From assembly GCF_028858725.1 (NCBI RefSeq), contig NC_084767.1, positions 18,429,895-18,493,894 of the forward strand: 64,000 bases of DNA. Direction: 5' to 3'. Made by a program: the position numbers and the translations under genes. The stretch comes from Colius striatus. Its lineage: Eukaryota; Chordata; Aves; Coliiformes; Coliidae. Under the pieces are notes generated by a model. It was not told the DNA's origin and did not search any database. It saw nothing but the letters and a program-made list of their open reading frames with translations. Shown here one piece after another: positions 21,607 to 35,400 of this stretch. How positions within the stretch are numbered: the first letter of the stretch is position 1; the number at the start of each line of letters is the position of its first letter.

Positions 21607-23502
21607 GTTTTAGACACAGTCGGAAAAAATACTATGCATTCCCAATTGTCAGTTCAAATTAAACGAGCACATACATTTGGCTATATTATTATTTAAAAAT
21701 TTAAAAAATGAAACCATTACAGAAAGACTGCTGCATCTTCAGAGGGCTTTGCAACGATTTTTACTTTTTGTCATAGAAGATTGCCTAAAATCAGTCTCTG
21801 GTTCCAATAGTCCTTTGGTCGTTATTGTATTTTACATACTTATTTTTTTAACAACACATTTAGTATAGGCACACAATCTGGACAGCTTTGTACAGACTCT
21901 GAGGACATAATGCTGGAGCAACAACAGATTTTTTTAAAAAAAGCTTTTATTGTGTGTCAGTCCATGAGAAAATCTTACGAGCAGTTTTGAGAAATGTTAC
22001 AATTTCTTTAGAAAAGTTTCCATAGATGACTTTTCGATATACATGCTAATACACCAAACTGAAAAATCTTTAATTACAGTTAAGATCTTTTTTTTTCCAC
22101 ACAGCTGTATACTTTAACCACTTTCAGATGAAAACAGAATAAGCAACACTTAAAAATGTCTCATTTCTTCACTGTACTTTGCTAAAATACATTAAAAAGA
22201 GTGAAATGAAAGGCTTGAAGGGGCTTTAGATGCCTCATAAAATATTTTATTCTTTAACAATTCCAGGGATCTAAACATTTTTATTCTCCTATAAGCATCC
22301 AGATTTCTCCTCTGAAAAGCAAGGCCTTGGCTTCATCAGGAGTGAAGATGGTATGGAAACTGCTGAATGTACAAAGTCCTGACAAGTGTTAATTCCAAAA
22401 AGAATCAAGTTTTAATTCTGATTTTTTTTTTCCCCCACAAACAAAGTGAGCTAAAAATACAAAAAGTACACCGATAGAATTGCCTCTAAATAAAATGCTT
22501 TTCCCAGTTTTCTGTAAGGCATCAAGAGGTCTTTAAGTAATCTGTTACCATGCAAAAATAGTATATTCTTCCCAGTTTACATTCATCTTGTAGCAGTTTA
22601 TTTACAAACAGGTCACCAGCTTGTGCTTTTAACACATGGAAAATAATAACAACAACAAAATCTAAGTTAATTTGTTTAATTCCAGAAGATTAAGTCAGAT
22701 TATTTTCTGTTGTATGCAAGAATTTCATGTGAAAAATGACACTGGACTGAGAAGTCACTAACAGTGAAGACAGATTGCAAAACAGTGCTTTTACCAACAA
22801 ACCACTCACTGTCTCTCTCTCACCAGATGTGTATCAAGCATTTCAACCTGCAAACGTGGACTTGCCACCATGAGGTCAAGACCGCCTGGAATGGTTTCTG
22901 CTCACAACTGCCTGTGTCTTTGACCATTTCCGTGGCAGAACACTACTTTCCATGTGCAAGATATTGAGCAAACATACAAAACACAGAACTAAGCAACATT
23001 CTGTTCCTAGAAAAAATGTTTTATTCTGGTTTTTTGTGTGTGAGCACTGGAGACATTGATCTTCCAGTGATTTCCGAAGTGTAGCACCAGGCCCAGGAAA
23101 AACCTCCCCAGTCCGCGATGCTGGAGAAGGCAGGACCACAGTGCAGGGCTCCAGGGAGCCGGGTGCTTGGTGTCCCTCGCTGCTCGAGGTGACACCCAGT
23201 GCAGCCCTGACCCCTGCAATGGCAGACTGGAGCAGTGCTCACCTCACCCAGCTGGTTGTAGTTTTTTGTTAATTGCTTGCAGAACAAGCCCCCTGATGAC
23301 AGGAATTTGTTAAAACCAGCCATCCAGAAGCCACGGAGAACAGGGCTGTTGACAGAGAAGGGTTCAACTGCATTGCCACTTAAGCACCTCTTTCAATAAG
23401 ATGAATATTAGAAATTAATTTTGTAATTACTTGAGGGAAAAAATCTCCAACTGGTTATTGGACACCCTGGAGATTTTTGCTTAGTAGTTACAGTAAGTAT
23501 TT

Positions 23503-23546
23503 CACATAACTGTTTAGGCTGGAAAAGACTTTTAGGATCATCGAGT
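23503..23546 (-). mobile_element. Short CR1 3' remnant
   Basis: AACTGTTTAGGCTGGAAAAG followed by ACTTTTAGGATCATCGAG matches the common avian CR1 3' end in reverse orientation. Only about 40 bp remain and the direct tail repeats are lost, so it is old. It lies within the presumed ACSL6 3' UTR. Confidence 0.7.
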
Positions 23547-26282
23547 GTTTTAGTTTAAAAAAGCCCAATGCAAAATAAACATTCCTGGAATGTGAAGAGA
23601 AGCATGATTGTGCCCAGCTCATGCCTTTTGCACTTGTTCAGTTCAAGTTTTAATCCCTTAAAACATTGTTATGGTTATGGCAAGAAGGAGTGACCTGCAG
23701 AGGAAAATCTGATTATGCAAGGAAGTACTAAAGAGAATTTTTCATTTATTTATACTGCTTTTTACGAGTTCTGAAAGTGTTCAGCCTTTTTGTGTGACAC
23801 CACCATTTCTCCCCAGTTTCGCGTCATCCTAGTGTGGACAAATCTGTATTTTTTCTTCTTTATTCATTTGGTGTTCATACCTTTGGGTCTAAAACATCTA
23901 ACATTTTGCATCAGAAACCAAAGTAAGACTGCAGATATGTTGTTCAGCATTACATACTTAAAAATATCAGCCATCTAAGCCGTAAACACTCACATTGGGA
24001 TCTTCTATACTTACAGAGTTCAGTTATCTAGAAAAGTCTGGTAAACTGAAATCATCTTAGGAGAAGAAGTAAATTAAATGCACGTGGTAGAAAAAGGTCA
24101 GTGGAAAATAGCTCTTCTGTACTTTGTTAGATACTAGTTATTTTTTTCTTTTAGTTTTACAAGCATGTCACATTAAAGCAGGAAATGGTACTAATTCTTC
24201 ATAGCCTTGAAGCATACGTTTGTAGTGATTGTCTTTTGGCTGATACAAAAAGGAGATGAACTAGACTCTGCAGAGATAAAAATCCTTTCTGACTTGACCT
24301 AGAGTGACAGATTTTGGACAGCAGTTCCTGTCCTCTATAGGCGTGGCAGACGCAGATTCCCCAGGGACGCTGTTGCTGTGTACACGGGTGGAAGATGACT
24401 GTACAGCACCGTCCCATTGCAGCAGCAGCTTTGTACTCACTGTGGACTGGTATGAGTCACTGCACTGGAATCAGATGAGGAATTGGGCGCAAAAAGGGAA
24501 TCAGACAAATACTTGTACATCTGTACAGGTTCGTTATCTGAGTGATTATGTTAGTTGATAGGGCTTCCTTTTTATCAGTTTGTTCTGAAGTTACTGCAAT
24601 AAATCAGTCTTTGTGTAACGCAAACCCATTAATTCAATTTATTTCATTCTGAAGCATGCAATAGAATTTCAAAGGGAAAGTAGGAGATCATTTAGATTAA
24701 AAATTTAAGCTTTTGGCTTAGAAAGTCTACAGTGGATTCCAGTTTAAGAAAGAAAAGAAGTGTGCTTTCACTGTCCTAGCAAAGAAGATCTAGCAGGCAC
24801 AGCTCCATGCTAGTGTGCACTGATGCAGCAAACAGCAGCTACTAAAATACACGGACATATTGAGGACCCTGTTTAGCAGAAGGAAGCCACCAACAGTCTG
24901 AGCATTCAAGCGACTCGAGGTTACAGTTTTTTCATTGTTTTGTACTGTGCATTGTCCCAGGAGAGAGCTCCAGAGTCTGCTCCTGTTGCACAGGACTCGG
25001 GCCTTTTCTGATGGCTGCCACTGGTTGTGCAATCAAAAGACTCATCCAGATGACTGGCTGTTTATTCCAGAGGCCAGTGGAAGCAAGGACGGCGGGAACC
25101 GAGGCTTCCCAATGTCCGAATGCATAGCTGTTTCCTTAGCAGGCCTTTCTGCAAACACGTCCAGTGCTTTACTGTACCACAACACCTTACTGCAGCGCTG
25201 CCTGAACGCAGCCTTTTGCCCATCCCCGGGGGCCTTTTTTGGAGCAGCGCTTCCCCTTCTTCACGGCCAGCTGAAGGATGTTCTCCACCGCTGCATCTCA
25301 GGCTGGCCATTCTCCCAAACCAACTGTTTTGCTAAGCTGCATTTGGAATTGCAGCTTATACCTTGTGCTCCGTTTCTTTAGCACTGCTTCTAAAAGGGAG
25401 TTAGTCCACCTGGACTACATGGTATTAGCAGCTTGTAAAGTAGTAAATGAGGGACCAGAGCCACCACAGAGCCAGCTATGCTTTTGCAACCTTCTCAGTT
25501 TGAGTAGTTCAGATGTCCATGAGCGTACTGTGCTGAAGGAGGCCGTAACGTAGAACCAGCATGCTATGTATGAACCGAGTTTGGATGAAAAGGAAATGGA
25601 GCAAATACTATCCTACCACTCCCTAACCTGTTCTTGTCACACTAATCCCTTAGATGTAGCACACTAATAGGACTGTTAAGTGCAAATAGCAAGAGATTCA
25701 TTCCTGCTTCTATTCTGGTTGTTAGGTCATTCATGATTAAATCAATGTAATTTATGTCCTGGAAAATATAAAAACTATCACTTAATATATAAATTGATAT
25801 CCAACTTGAAGTTCCAGAGCAAGGAAAACAGACTTTCACCACCAATCACTGATTGTTTGAGGTAGACCACATTATTGAATTATCCACAATTTCAGTTTCT
25901 AATGTGTTAGGTTATTTACAATCAAATATCAACAAGCATATCTGATTTTTTCTCTATTTTAATTAGAAATGCTTGTAGCTATTAATAAGGTAAGTTTCCA
26001 TAATTTACTTGACCATAGACTGAAATTTCTGTATATTTTGTGGCAATTTATCATAATTCTTAGTAGGACCCTGCTTACATAGAGTGAAAAATAAATTGTA
26101 TCACACCTGATGGAAAAAAGAAGGAAAATTATGGTTAGTGGTGAAATCCTAGAACAAATGAAATGCTCAAATGTAAGATTCAGATGCTTATCCATTTCAG
26201 CTGTGTCATTCTGGCTCTGCACTTATAGTATTATTCTAATATTGCTACAAAGTCCATTATTCAGAAGATTCTTCCCATGATT

Positions 26283-26423
26283 TCAGATGGAGATGCTTGA
26301 GTATAGTTCTTCTATTTGTTTTTTGAAGTAATCTCTTAGTTCTGGCCTCTTAGCCTTTAATGTTGGCGTCAACAAACCATTTTGTACTGAGAACATATCA
26401 GAGTGAATGTAAATGGCTTTGAC
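26283..26423 (-). CDS. ACSL6: ACSL6 coding exon 20 with stop codon
   Basis: The exon encodes [40 protein letters not shown] and YSSISI, then TGA at 26283-26285. The C-terminus is one residue longer than in human (YSISM). [14 protein letters not shown] is a family hallmark. Confidence 0.96.
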   Translation of the reverse strand, partial: VKAIYIHSDMFSVQNGLLTPTLKAKRPELRDYFKKQIEELYSSISI

Positions 26424-29400
26424 CTAAAATAAAAGAGGGATATATTTATTGCAAAAATGACAGGCATCACACTCAGTCAGTGTAACTTCTTAATGCCAGC
26501 CTTGCTGCAATTACCACCAGGTCCCCAAGACTTCCCTCACTTGCCCATTTTCCAACGTGATACTAAATCCCTCCATCACCTCTCTCTGGTCTCCCATGTC
26601 TCTGCTGACCTGCCAGCCAGCCAGTGCAGAAGCGAACTCTCCAAGAAAGTGAGCACATCAACCTCTTTTCCATACAAAACCAAGGCCAAAACGCGGTGAG
26701 ACAGTTGTCACCATGTGTGATATGGTTACTGCAGTTTCACACAGTTGAAAGACAGCGGGAGAGAGAGAGGAAGGGAGGGTGGGCAGGGAGTCATGCTGCG
26801 AAACATCATCTTAACCAAATGGCAAAAGAAAGTAAGCAGTGCTAATTTGGTCTTGCAAAATCGTTGTGAAGCTTTGCAGGCACAAAGAGTGTACATGACC
26901 ATCATCTTTAAAGAAGAACTGATGGTGGTTTGCAAGCTAATTAAAATGATATACAATCATTCAGTCTAGGCAGACGGGATTTTACAAGGCTGTCCTTGTT
27001 AGTGGCAGCGGAGCTGAGCACAGTGGGGAGCCTGGCAGCACAGATGGGAGTGAGCTTTTCTTCCCGGTGCATTTATGGGAGTGCTGGTCTGGGGGAAAGC
27101 AGAAAACTGCTGCATGACTGGTTGTAGTCCACTGATTTAAGAGAAAATTCCCCAGCCATCTGTCACTTTCACGATTCCCCAAACCAGACTGGTTTGTATT
27201 TTCTTAGACTGGGAGTTACAGGAATATAGACCAAGAACCCATTTTTAAATTGCCACTAGATATGTGATTCATTTTTCCCCTGCAATCCTTGCGGTCCAGT
27301 TTCTTTCCCTGGTGTCTGTGCTGTTAATGCTTCCCCCGCTTGCCGCACTGCCTTTTGGAGCCAGCACCCTGAAAGGTGTTGGGCAGAGAAGCCAGCATGG
27401 TCAGTGCCAAGCCAGAGGTCCAAGCTCAGGCCTTTGGCACTGCAGACAAGGATGAGAAAGACTGGCTCTCCCATATCCAGGGAATCCGTCCATAGGAACA
27501 CTAGCCATAATATCCAGCTCAAAGTTCTGATTTAAGATTTCGTATTGCCAACAGAGATGTTAATTGTGAAGCTGTTTAGTTTCGATGTGCAACACATTTC
27601 TTCTTAACTTTTAAGAAAGCTGGCAAGGCTTTCCTCTCTGCTTCGTTGTTTAACAATTGCAAACTGCTGACAGAATAGATTACTTGAGGATTAATTTACA
27701 AATGATTTTTACTATCATTTCATTTGCATACATAACTGAGAAATGAAAAAGAACTCGTTTCTATTTAATGGTGCTTCTGCTGCTCTTAGATATGGTGGCT
27801 CACTCATTAGAATTACCACCCAGAAACAGCCTAAACAAAAGCAAAAAGACTCTTGGTAATTACATGTAACAATTAAGATGTTTATTATTTCAACCATAAA
27901 TAAGTATTTTGACATTTTAAAATGTGGTCGATTTCTTTTTTTACTGTGTTTTTAATGCTACGTGATCATGGCTGGTTTCAGATTTCTTCTTCTGAAGTGT
28001 TTGTAGCTCTGTAGCAGAAATATTTACACAAGCTATCAGAAGAGAATTAGTGCACAGGCTGAAAATAAATAAACCAGCAGCATTTCCTAGGTCAGTTATA
28101 AGCATGGTAATTAGTGACCCAGTTTCTCAACAGTGCTTTCAGCGGCTGAAGCATCAGAGTCCTACAGATATTTATCTTGACCCCTGGTTTTCAGATTGGA
28201 GATTCTGTCTCCCTGGATTGGAATTTTACCTCTGCAGCCAAAACTTTCAGTAAATTGAATTCAAATTTCAAGCATGAGTGGAAGGCAGAATATGCTTTTC
28301 AAAGGAACAAGTACAACTAGCCAGCAACAAAGCTCTCTTTCCACAAGCATGTGTGCAGCTGCAGTGCGGATATGTCGTGCCATAACAAACCCTGAAAAAT
28401 CCCCACTCAAAACTGACTGTCTGACCACATTGAATAATGTATTAATTGCTTTATCTTACCTGCTCAAAGGAATGGAGTCCACTCTCCTTACCTAACCGTA
28501 CCATGTCTTCCATTATCGCTTGCTGCAGTTCCTGGGTTAAAAGACATGAATTCCTCATTCAGTCAAGCTTACATGCACTTAACTTCGTTGTTCACCAAGA
28601 AAACACGTTTCTTGGTGAGTAAAGTTCAAGTGTCTTACTGATAATTAATACATAATTAGCAAACATTCTAATTAAGAAATGTAGAAACGTTAAACATAGG
28701 TGTGGTGATGTTAACTCCTCAGTATAAATGTAAGGTTTTCTTTTCAAATATTTATGAGATAGATGCTTAAATTGGCAATCCTTCAACTGTATGTCAGATT
28801 TAGATGTAGAATCTAGGGGAGAGCAGCAGATGTCATCTACCTTGACTTCAGCAAGGCTTTTGACACTGTCTCCCACAACATCCCCATCAGAAATCTCAGG
28901 CAGTGTGGCTTGGATGAGTGAATGGTGAGGTGGATCGAGAGCTGGCTGAATGACAGAGCCCAGAGGGTGGTGATCAATGGCACAGAATCGAGTTGGAGGC
29001 CTGTGGCCAGTGGAGTTCCACAGGGATCGGTTCTGGGGCCAGTCTTGTTCAACATCTTCATCAACGACCTGGATGAGGGGACAGAGTGTGCCCTCAGCAA
29101 GTTCCCTGATGACACCAAACTGGGAGGACTGGCTGATTCCCCAGAGGCTGTGCTGCCATTCAGCGGGATCTCGACCGGCTTGAGAGTTGGGCAGAGAGGA
29201 ACCTCACGAGGTTCAACAAGGACAAGTGCAGAGTCCTGCATCTGGGAAGGAACAACCCCCTGCACCAGTACAGGCTGGGGGTCAAACTGCTGAAGAGCAG
29301 CTCTGCAGAGAGACACCTGGGAGTCCTGATTGAGGAAAGGCTGCGGGAACTGGGGCTGTTTAGTCTGGAGAAGAGGAGATTGAGGGGGGATCTTATTAAC

Positions 29401-32400
29401 ATTTATAAATATCTAAAGGGTGGGTGTCAGGAGGTTGGAACATCCCTTTTTTCTATAGTAGATAGCAACAGGACAAGGGGTAATGGGATGAAGCTGGAAC
29501 ACAAAAAGTTCCACTTAAACATAAGAAAAAACTATTTCACTGTTCAGGTGAGGGAGCCCTGGCACAGGCTGCCTAGAGGGGTTGTGGAGTCTCCTTCCTT
29601 GGAGGTCTTCAAGACCCACCTGGACATGTTCCTATGTGACCTGATCTAGGTGACCCTGCTTCTGCAGGGGGGTTGGACTGGATGATCTCTAAAGGTCTCT
29701 TCCAACCCCTACCATTCTATGATTCTGTGATTATAATCATTTCCCACAGACACCAGCAGGATGACTCAGTGACATTGGTTCTCATTGATGTGATGCAACT
29801 CTGTTACTCAGCATTAGAGGGAGTGTGCAAGTAAGGCTGAGATCCTTATTCCAGACATCTAAACAAACGCCACCTTTCCTACTGCTATACTGTTCTGTGT
29901 GAGACAGACTCTTGGTGTTCCCCACGCAGGAGCTTGCAGGTGTCTCTATCATGACTCAGCACACATCACTGTATCCAGACCAACCCTGCTTAATTTTCAG
30001 TGAATAAATAATTCTTGTCACTCAGATCATTAATCATAGACACCAACTCTTAACTAGATTATGCTAAGGTGAAAAAATGCCAGTACCGCAGACAGATACA
30101 AAGACAAACCTTATTTTTACAGAGTTCTGCGTACGTTCCATCAAAGCCTCTTTTCTTTGCCCAGCCTGGCATAACTTCAGAATCGGGCACCACAATTCCC
30201 ACCAGAAAGGCCTGGACAAAAAGAAAGGAAGGACAAAGACAGCTGCAGGCAATGGCTGAACAACAATTAAGGCCCTACATTGAAGGGAACAAATAAGTTG
30301 GTTGAATTTACTATGTGTTTATCACATCTTGTTTAATTATGTCAATAACTTTGCTAACATGTCATAGTGAAGTATCTTTTGGTGTCTGTGCCTTTTCCTC
30401 AGATAAAATGGTCCTGAGACTACTCCTGCGCTTGCCAATGTTAACACCTTCAACTTTGTGTTCTGCTTGGACGTTTGTTAACATTACTTACTTTTTTCAC
30501 AGGTGTAAAGGTGGAGCAGAACATAGCCCGTAACATTTATACACACGCAGTCCATGGGCCTGTGCGTCTCAGGCAAAGTCCAGTGCCAAGGGAAGCCTTG
30601 CACTTGTAGCCAATGAATGTAGAGGGATGAATTGCAATGGCTTCAGAATCTGTACATGTTTGTATAAATATGCAAATAAATGGGATAAGATTGGCTAAAA
30701 TGGGTGGGCAGTGGTCATGAAGCAGTGATGCCTTTGCCTTCATCTGGCTTACCACAGGCAAAAAGGTAAAGGAGAAAGTTAGGGACCCAAAGGGTGACAC
30801 TGAAGCAAATTTAGAGTCTTGATTTTTGGCCCCAACATCCTTCAAGCTGCTTAGGATCACAGCAGCAGCTCAGCTCTTGCATGAATGCAGCCAGCTCCAG
30901 AGCAGGAGGGAGACAGCAGGGCAAAAACATGGCATGATCAATTCATGCCTTCCCCTCGATCCTGCCCAGCTGTTTACAAAGAAAGAAGTAAGATTTTATG
31001 AAAACTTAGTTCTTACCTGCAGGCTATCTCCATGGACATAGATCTGGGCAACAGGGTCACTGCGGATATAGATATTCTCAATCTTCTCCGGTGCAATATA
31101 TTCTCCCTGAGCAAGTTTAAAGATGTGCTTTTTCCGATCAATAATTTTAAGAGTCCCATTCTGTTAGGAGAAAGAAAGGAGAGTTCCCAGAGAAGTTACT
31201 TAACCACAGAGACTCGGTACGCAGTCTGCTTTTAACAGAGCCCTCTAAATTGCCAGAAAATTCTTCACTGACATATCAAGGACAAGGTGCAACAGGTACA
31301 AGCTGCAACACAAGAGGTTCCAAAGAAACACAAGGAAGAATTTCTTCACTGTGAGGGTGATGGAGCACTGGAATGGGCTGCACAGATGGGTTGCTGAGTC
31401 TCCTTCTCTGGGGAAATTAAAAACCCACCTGGATGAGTTCCTGTGTGACCTACTCTAGGTGGTCCTGTTCTGGCAGGGGGGTTGGACTAGCTGATCTTTA
31501 GAGGTCCCTTCCAAGCCTTAAGATTCTGTGTGATTCTGCAAAAATATAAACTGAATCCTTTGTAAAGGATGTACTTGAAAATGTGCGTGGGATCATACAG
31601 AACTAAGCGTCTGACCAGTACGCACAGGTAACCATTTCCCAATGTCTCCAGTGTGAAGCCAGCCCTCCTGGTCCAGCGCTTCAGCCGTCTTCTCTTCATC
31701 TTTCAGATACCCTTTGAAAACATTTGGTCCTTTCACACATATCTGCAAAACAGTCAGTATTGCTGAGAAATTATTTTATTATTCTGCTGTAAATACTAAC
31801 AAGCTATATAGTATTTCCCTAAATGGAAATATTTTAAAGGCTGATTTAATGACTGTGCTCCATTAAACTAAAATATATTGTTAATTTCCTATGGATTTTT
31901 TTCTAACTAATGGAAATATGAAAGTAGGGGCTGCAAAAGTGATTTGCTTGAAGTTGATTTGCATTCAGCTTGCAGATAAAAAAAGCAAAATTATTTCAGT
32001 AAGTTTAATTTATGTGCAACAGAGAAATAACAGCAATGTAGAAATCACAGCAGTTCAGCTCTTCTTAGCTGAACTAATTAATTCAGTCTTAGCTGTTAAA
32101 ATAATCAAGCATGGCATTGGCTGAAAGTACTGCCACAGCCCCTTGTTAATTGATGCTTTGCTGTTCGATTGCTGAATTGACATTTTCCTTTCCTGATTGT
32201 AATATGTAATGTACCTCCAACCATGCACCTTACAAAAGTAAAATCATTCTGCAACTACTTGGTACAGTGTTAACTAATGAGAATTTGATAGAAAAATGTG
32301 ATTTGCTACCTCTCCTTCTCCTTTGGAAGCAAAATAATTCAGCTCTTCCACGTCCTTCAATCTGATTAAGTTACAGGGCAAAGGGGCTCCTACGTGACCT

Positions 32401-35400
32401 AGAAATCAAAGTTATCGAGTCACACGTCATCTCTCCAATAAAACAACAACTGGCATTTTATTATTAGAAGCTTGCATAGTTGTAGATACGCTGGATGTTC
32501 TTGTATGAGCTGTGTCTGTGTGCATGAACATCTTCCTCATTTAAGGTTCTGAACTATTAATTCTAACTACCCAAATCTCCTCCTTGGAAACATATGAACC
32601 CTGTTTTCAAGCATGTCAAAAGCCAGACCCAAGTGCACTGAGGATGAGGACAGGCAGCTGGTGGGTGAGCAGCAGTTTGGCCAGTGCTGGCTGGGGCACG
32701 GGGCCAGTGGGCTGCAAGCCCCAGGACCTACCAGTATGTGCAAGAGGCTGGGGTTGGTTTAAAGAAAACCAAACAGATGGAACATTTGTTCTAGGAGAAG
32801 AACGCGCATGCTCTTTCTCTAGCCATGGAAAATCTGGGTTGGAAAGAAGGAATTGTTTAACTGGCCAGACCCATTAATATCTAGTATCCAGGTTTCCTAC
32901 TAGTATTCATTTGAATGAGTATGACATCAATTTCAAAACATTTTTATAAATCCTGATGAATTATATTAAGAAGAAATTAAGCAACAGTACTTTCATGTAT
33001 TAGCTGAATCTTGCTTAGTGCTAATTTTTATCTGATTTCATCAAGATTTTAAAGTTTCGAAAGCCTGAAATACATAAAGCATTGAGCCATGGCAGATCTG
33101 TATTCCAAGCCTGAATTTGCTCACTAAGTACATGAATGTATTAATCTTTTCTTTGTTCCAGCGTTTCATTATAACAAACATTGTTTTAAATTCAGCTCCA
33201 GCCCTCTAGGGAGGACTCACAGGACTGGGAGCGCAGATGAGAGAATCGAAATAACATCTCAAGGGGTCATTCCAAATCTCACAGGGAAAACATGGCCAAC
33301 ATCTGATCTCTGTGTATTTGTTCTAGATAGTGATACTTTCAAAAACATTACATTTGCTGAAAATTATTCACACATTGATGAATGTTGCATAACTCCCTGC
33401 GATGTTACAGTCCAGAATTTTCTAAAGAGATGTTAATTTCTTTTCTTTCTGGATATGGTGGAAGAGAATCATTACCTGACGTCCAGTCACCTGGGGTGGT
33501 AAAGGTGCATCCAGCTGTGCATTCTGTTTGGCCATAACCTTCATAAACCTGACAGAGAAACAGATATCTTTAAAACAGCATATATGATTTCACTATTACT
33601 GTATACAATTCTAAGAGTTGCCTCTTGTTGCAGAGCCCTGTGCAACCAGCTGTGATGCTCAGCTACACATCTAATCCAGGGACTCTTGCCCTGGCTCTCA
33701 CTGTGTGCCAAACTCCATTGACTATGAATTACTATGGCTGTGTAGAGCAGAAAATAATGAGAAGCCAGGTGCAGCAATTAGCTTTTGAGTCAAGCTGTAT
33801 GTCACTCATAGGGGAAAAAAGGTGTTTTTGTGGGACATTCTGAAAATGCACCTTCTAATATTTTTATCACCTATTTTACACTCTTGAATGAGGACTTTGA
33901 GATGCCCACAACTTCATAGTCAAAGAAAAACAATGCAGTGAAGGTCTTACGTAGATTGAACAGCCATCTGAAGATTCTCAATTTATATATATAGAATAAA
34001 CTTCATGTAACAAACTTCCTAACATAAGCACATTTAATTGCACATAATCAAGTGCTGAGAGGAAGGTGGGATAAGTCTATGCTTTTTTTGGGCAGCTGCC
34101 TGCAGCAAAAGCAGCTTTTGCCTGCTGCTCCCTTCCCAGGGCTGCTGGTCGCTCCCTCTACAGTCTCCTGGCTGCAGAAGCAGCACCGTGGAGACACCAG
34201 GGTACTGCATCTGCCCCAAGCCCTGAAGTTGCCGTTGGATCCATCCTGGTGAAGCTATCCCCAGTGCAGTTCTGAGTTCCTAACCCATGTCCTTTCTTGA
34301 ACGCAGTGCATTTCCCAGCTAGCAGCAAGTCCTCCGAAGAGCAGCGTGAGCCCACCTGGCAGCCGAGGGCCGCTCGGAGGAAGCCCAGGACGGTCGGCGA
34401 CGCGGGCGCAGCACCTGTGACTATCATACGAACACACCCACCGAGACTGGCCTGTCAGACAGCAAGAGGAAACAAAAGAAAGCATCATAAATTACTACAG
34501 ATGGCAAAGCCAGCAGCGGCCACGAGGCTTGCTGATACAGGGCTTTCACAAAATGCTCTCTCTGGAACAGATGCAGCCATGCTATGGAAATATGAACCGG
34601 CCCTGAATCTTTCTTTAGGTATAAAATGCCAGCTAAATCTTAAATGCAATAACTGTTCCCCGTGCAGGTTGATACAGTGCCCAAATTAAAAACCATTCAG
34701 CCTATGGAGGCAAGAGTCCTATGTCTCTGGCAGGATGAGCTTCTCCAATCTCAACTCCATGCCTGGGCAGGATGCAGGACAGCGAGGAGGCAGCCCTGGG
34801 CTTAAGGAATCACTTCTGGCTCTGTGGAATTGCTGGGCAAAAACCAGGCTCTTCCCCCCTCCAGTTTGCTTTACTTATTTGCAGCTCATCTTTTTTAATG
34901 AACCAGCTCTCAAGCCATCTAAAATAATGCTGTCCTTTTTTTAAGGCAGATGACCTTCAAATATTTCTGGAGGGTACTACAACAATTCCTGTGTCGTATT
35001 TCACTTCTTTCTCTCCCCTTTCATTTCCTTTTTCTTCTTCTAAAAGTGAAAAGAAAACCTAGCATAAAAGAAAACAACTCCTGACCGAGTCTGCCAGTCT
35101 GGCCAGGTCCTGAATCAATATGCAGCCCAGCTTGCCCATGGCTGCACTCCCATCAGCATCGTGTGCACTCTGCTGCCTTTGCATGCTGAGGACAACTAAT
35201 CCACAGACCAAAAGTACAGTCAGTTTCTTTAGTTAAAAATAAAGTGGCATGTCTCCAGAGAAGTGATCCAATTAAAAAATTGAAGTAATCAGAGCCTCCT
35301 GGAGTAGTACAGAGCCTGAAAAACCAGGTTTAAAGCCAATTTATTTGTTTATTTATTTATTTTTTAATGAGGAGACGCGTGGCACACAGCAAGGCATTCT

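Larger units (their letters stand above)
21580..26282 (-). other. ACSL6: Probable ACSL6 3' UTR and downstream flank
   Basis: From the ACSL6 stop codon to about 21.6 kb there is AT-rich sequence without an exon chain. Minus-strand AATAAA hexamers occur at 24638-24643, 23745-23750, 23019-23024, 22597-22602, 22246-22251, 21946-21951 and 21601-21606. Long brain 3' UTRs with several poly(A) sites are common, so much of this may be exonic. The real 3' end is unproven. Confidence 0.5.

Noticed and set aside
35343-35368. (TTTA)n/(TTTG) stretch as a meaningful repeat
   Set aside because: A short imperfect simple-sequence tract in an intron, ordinary for AT-rich DNA.
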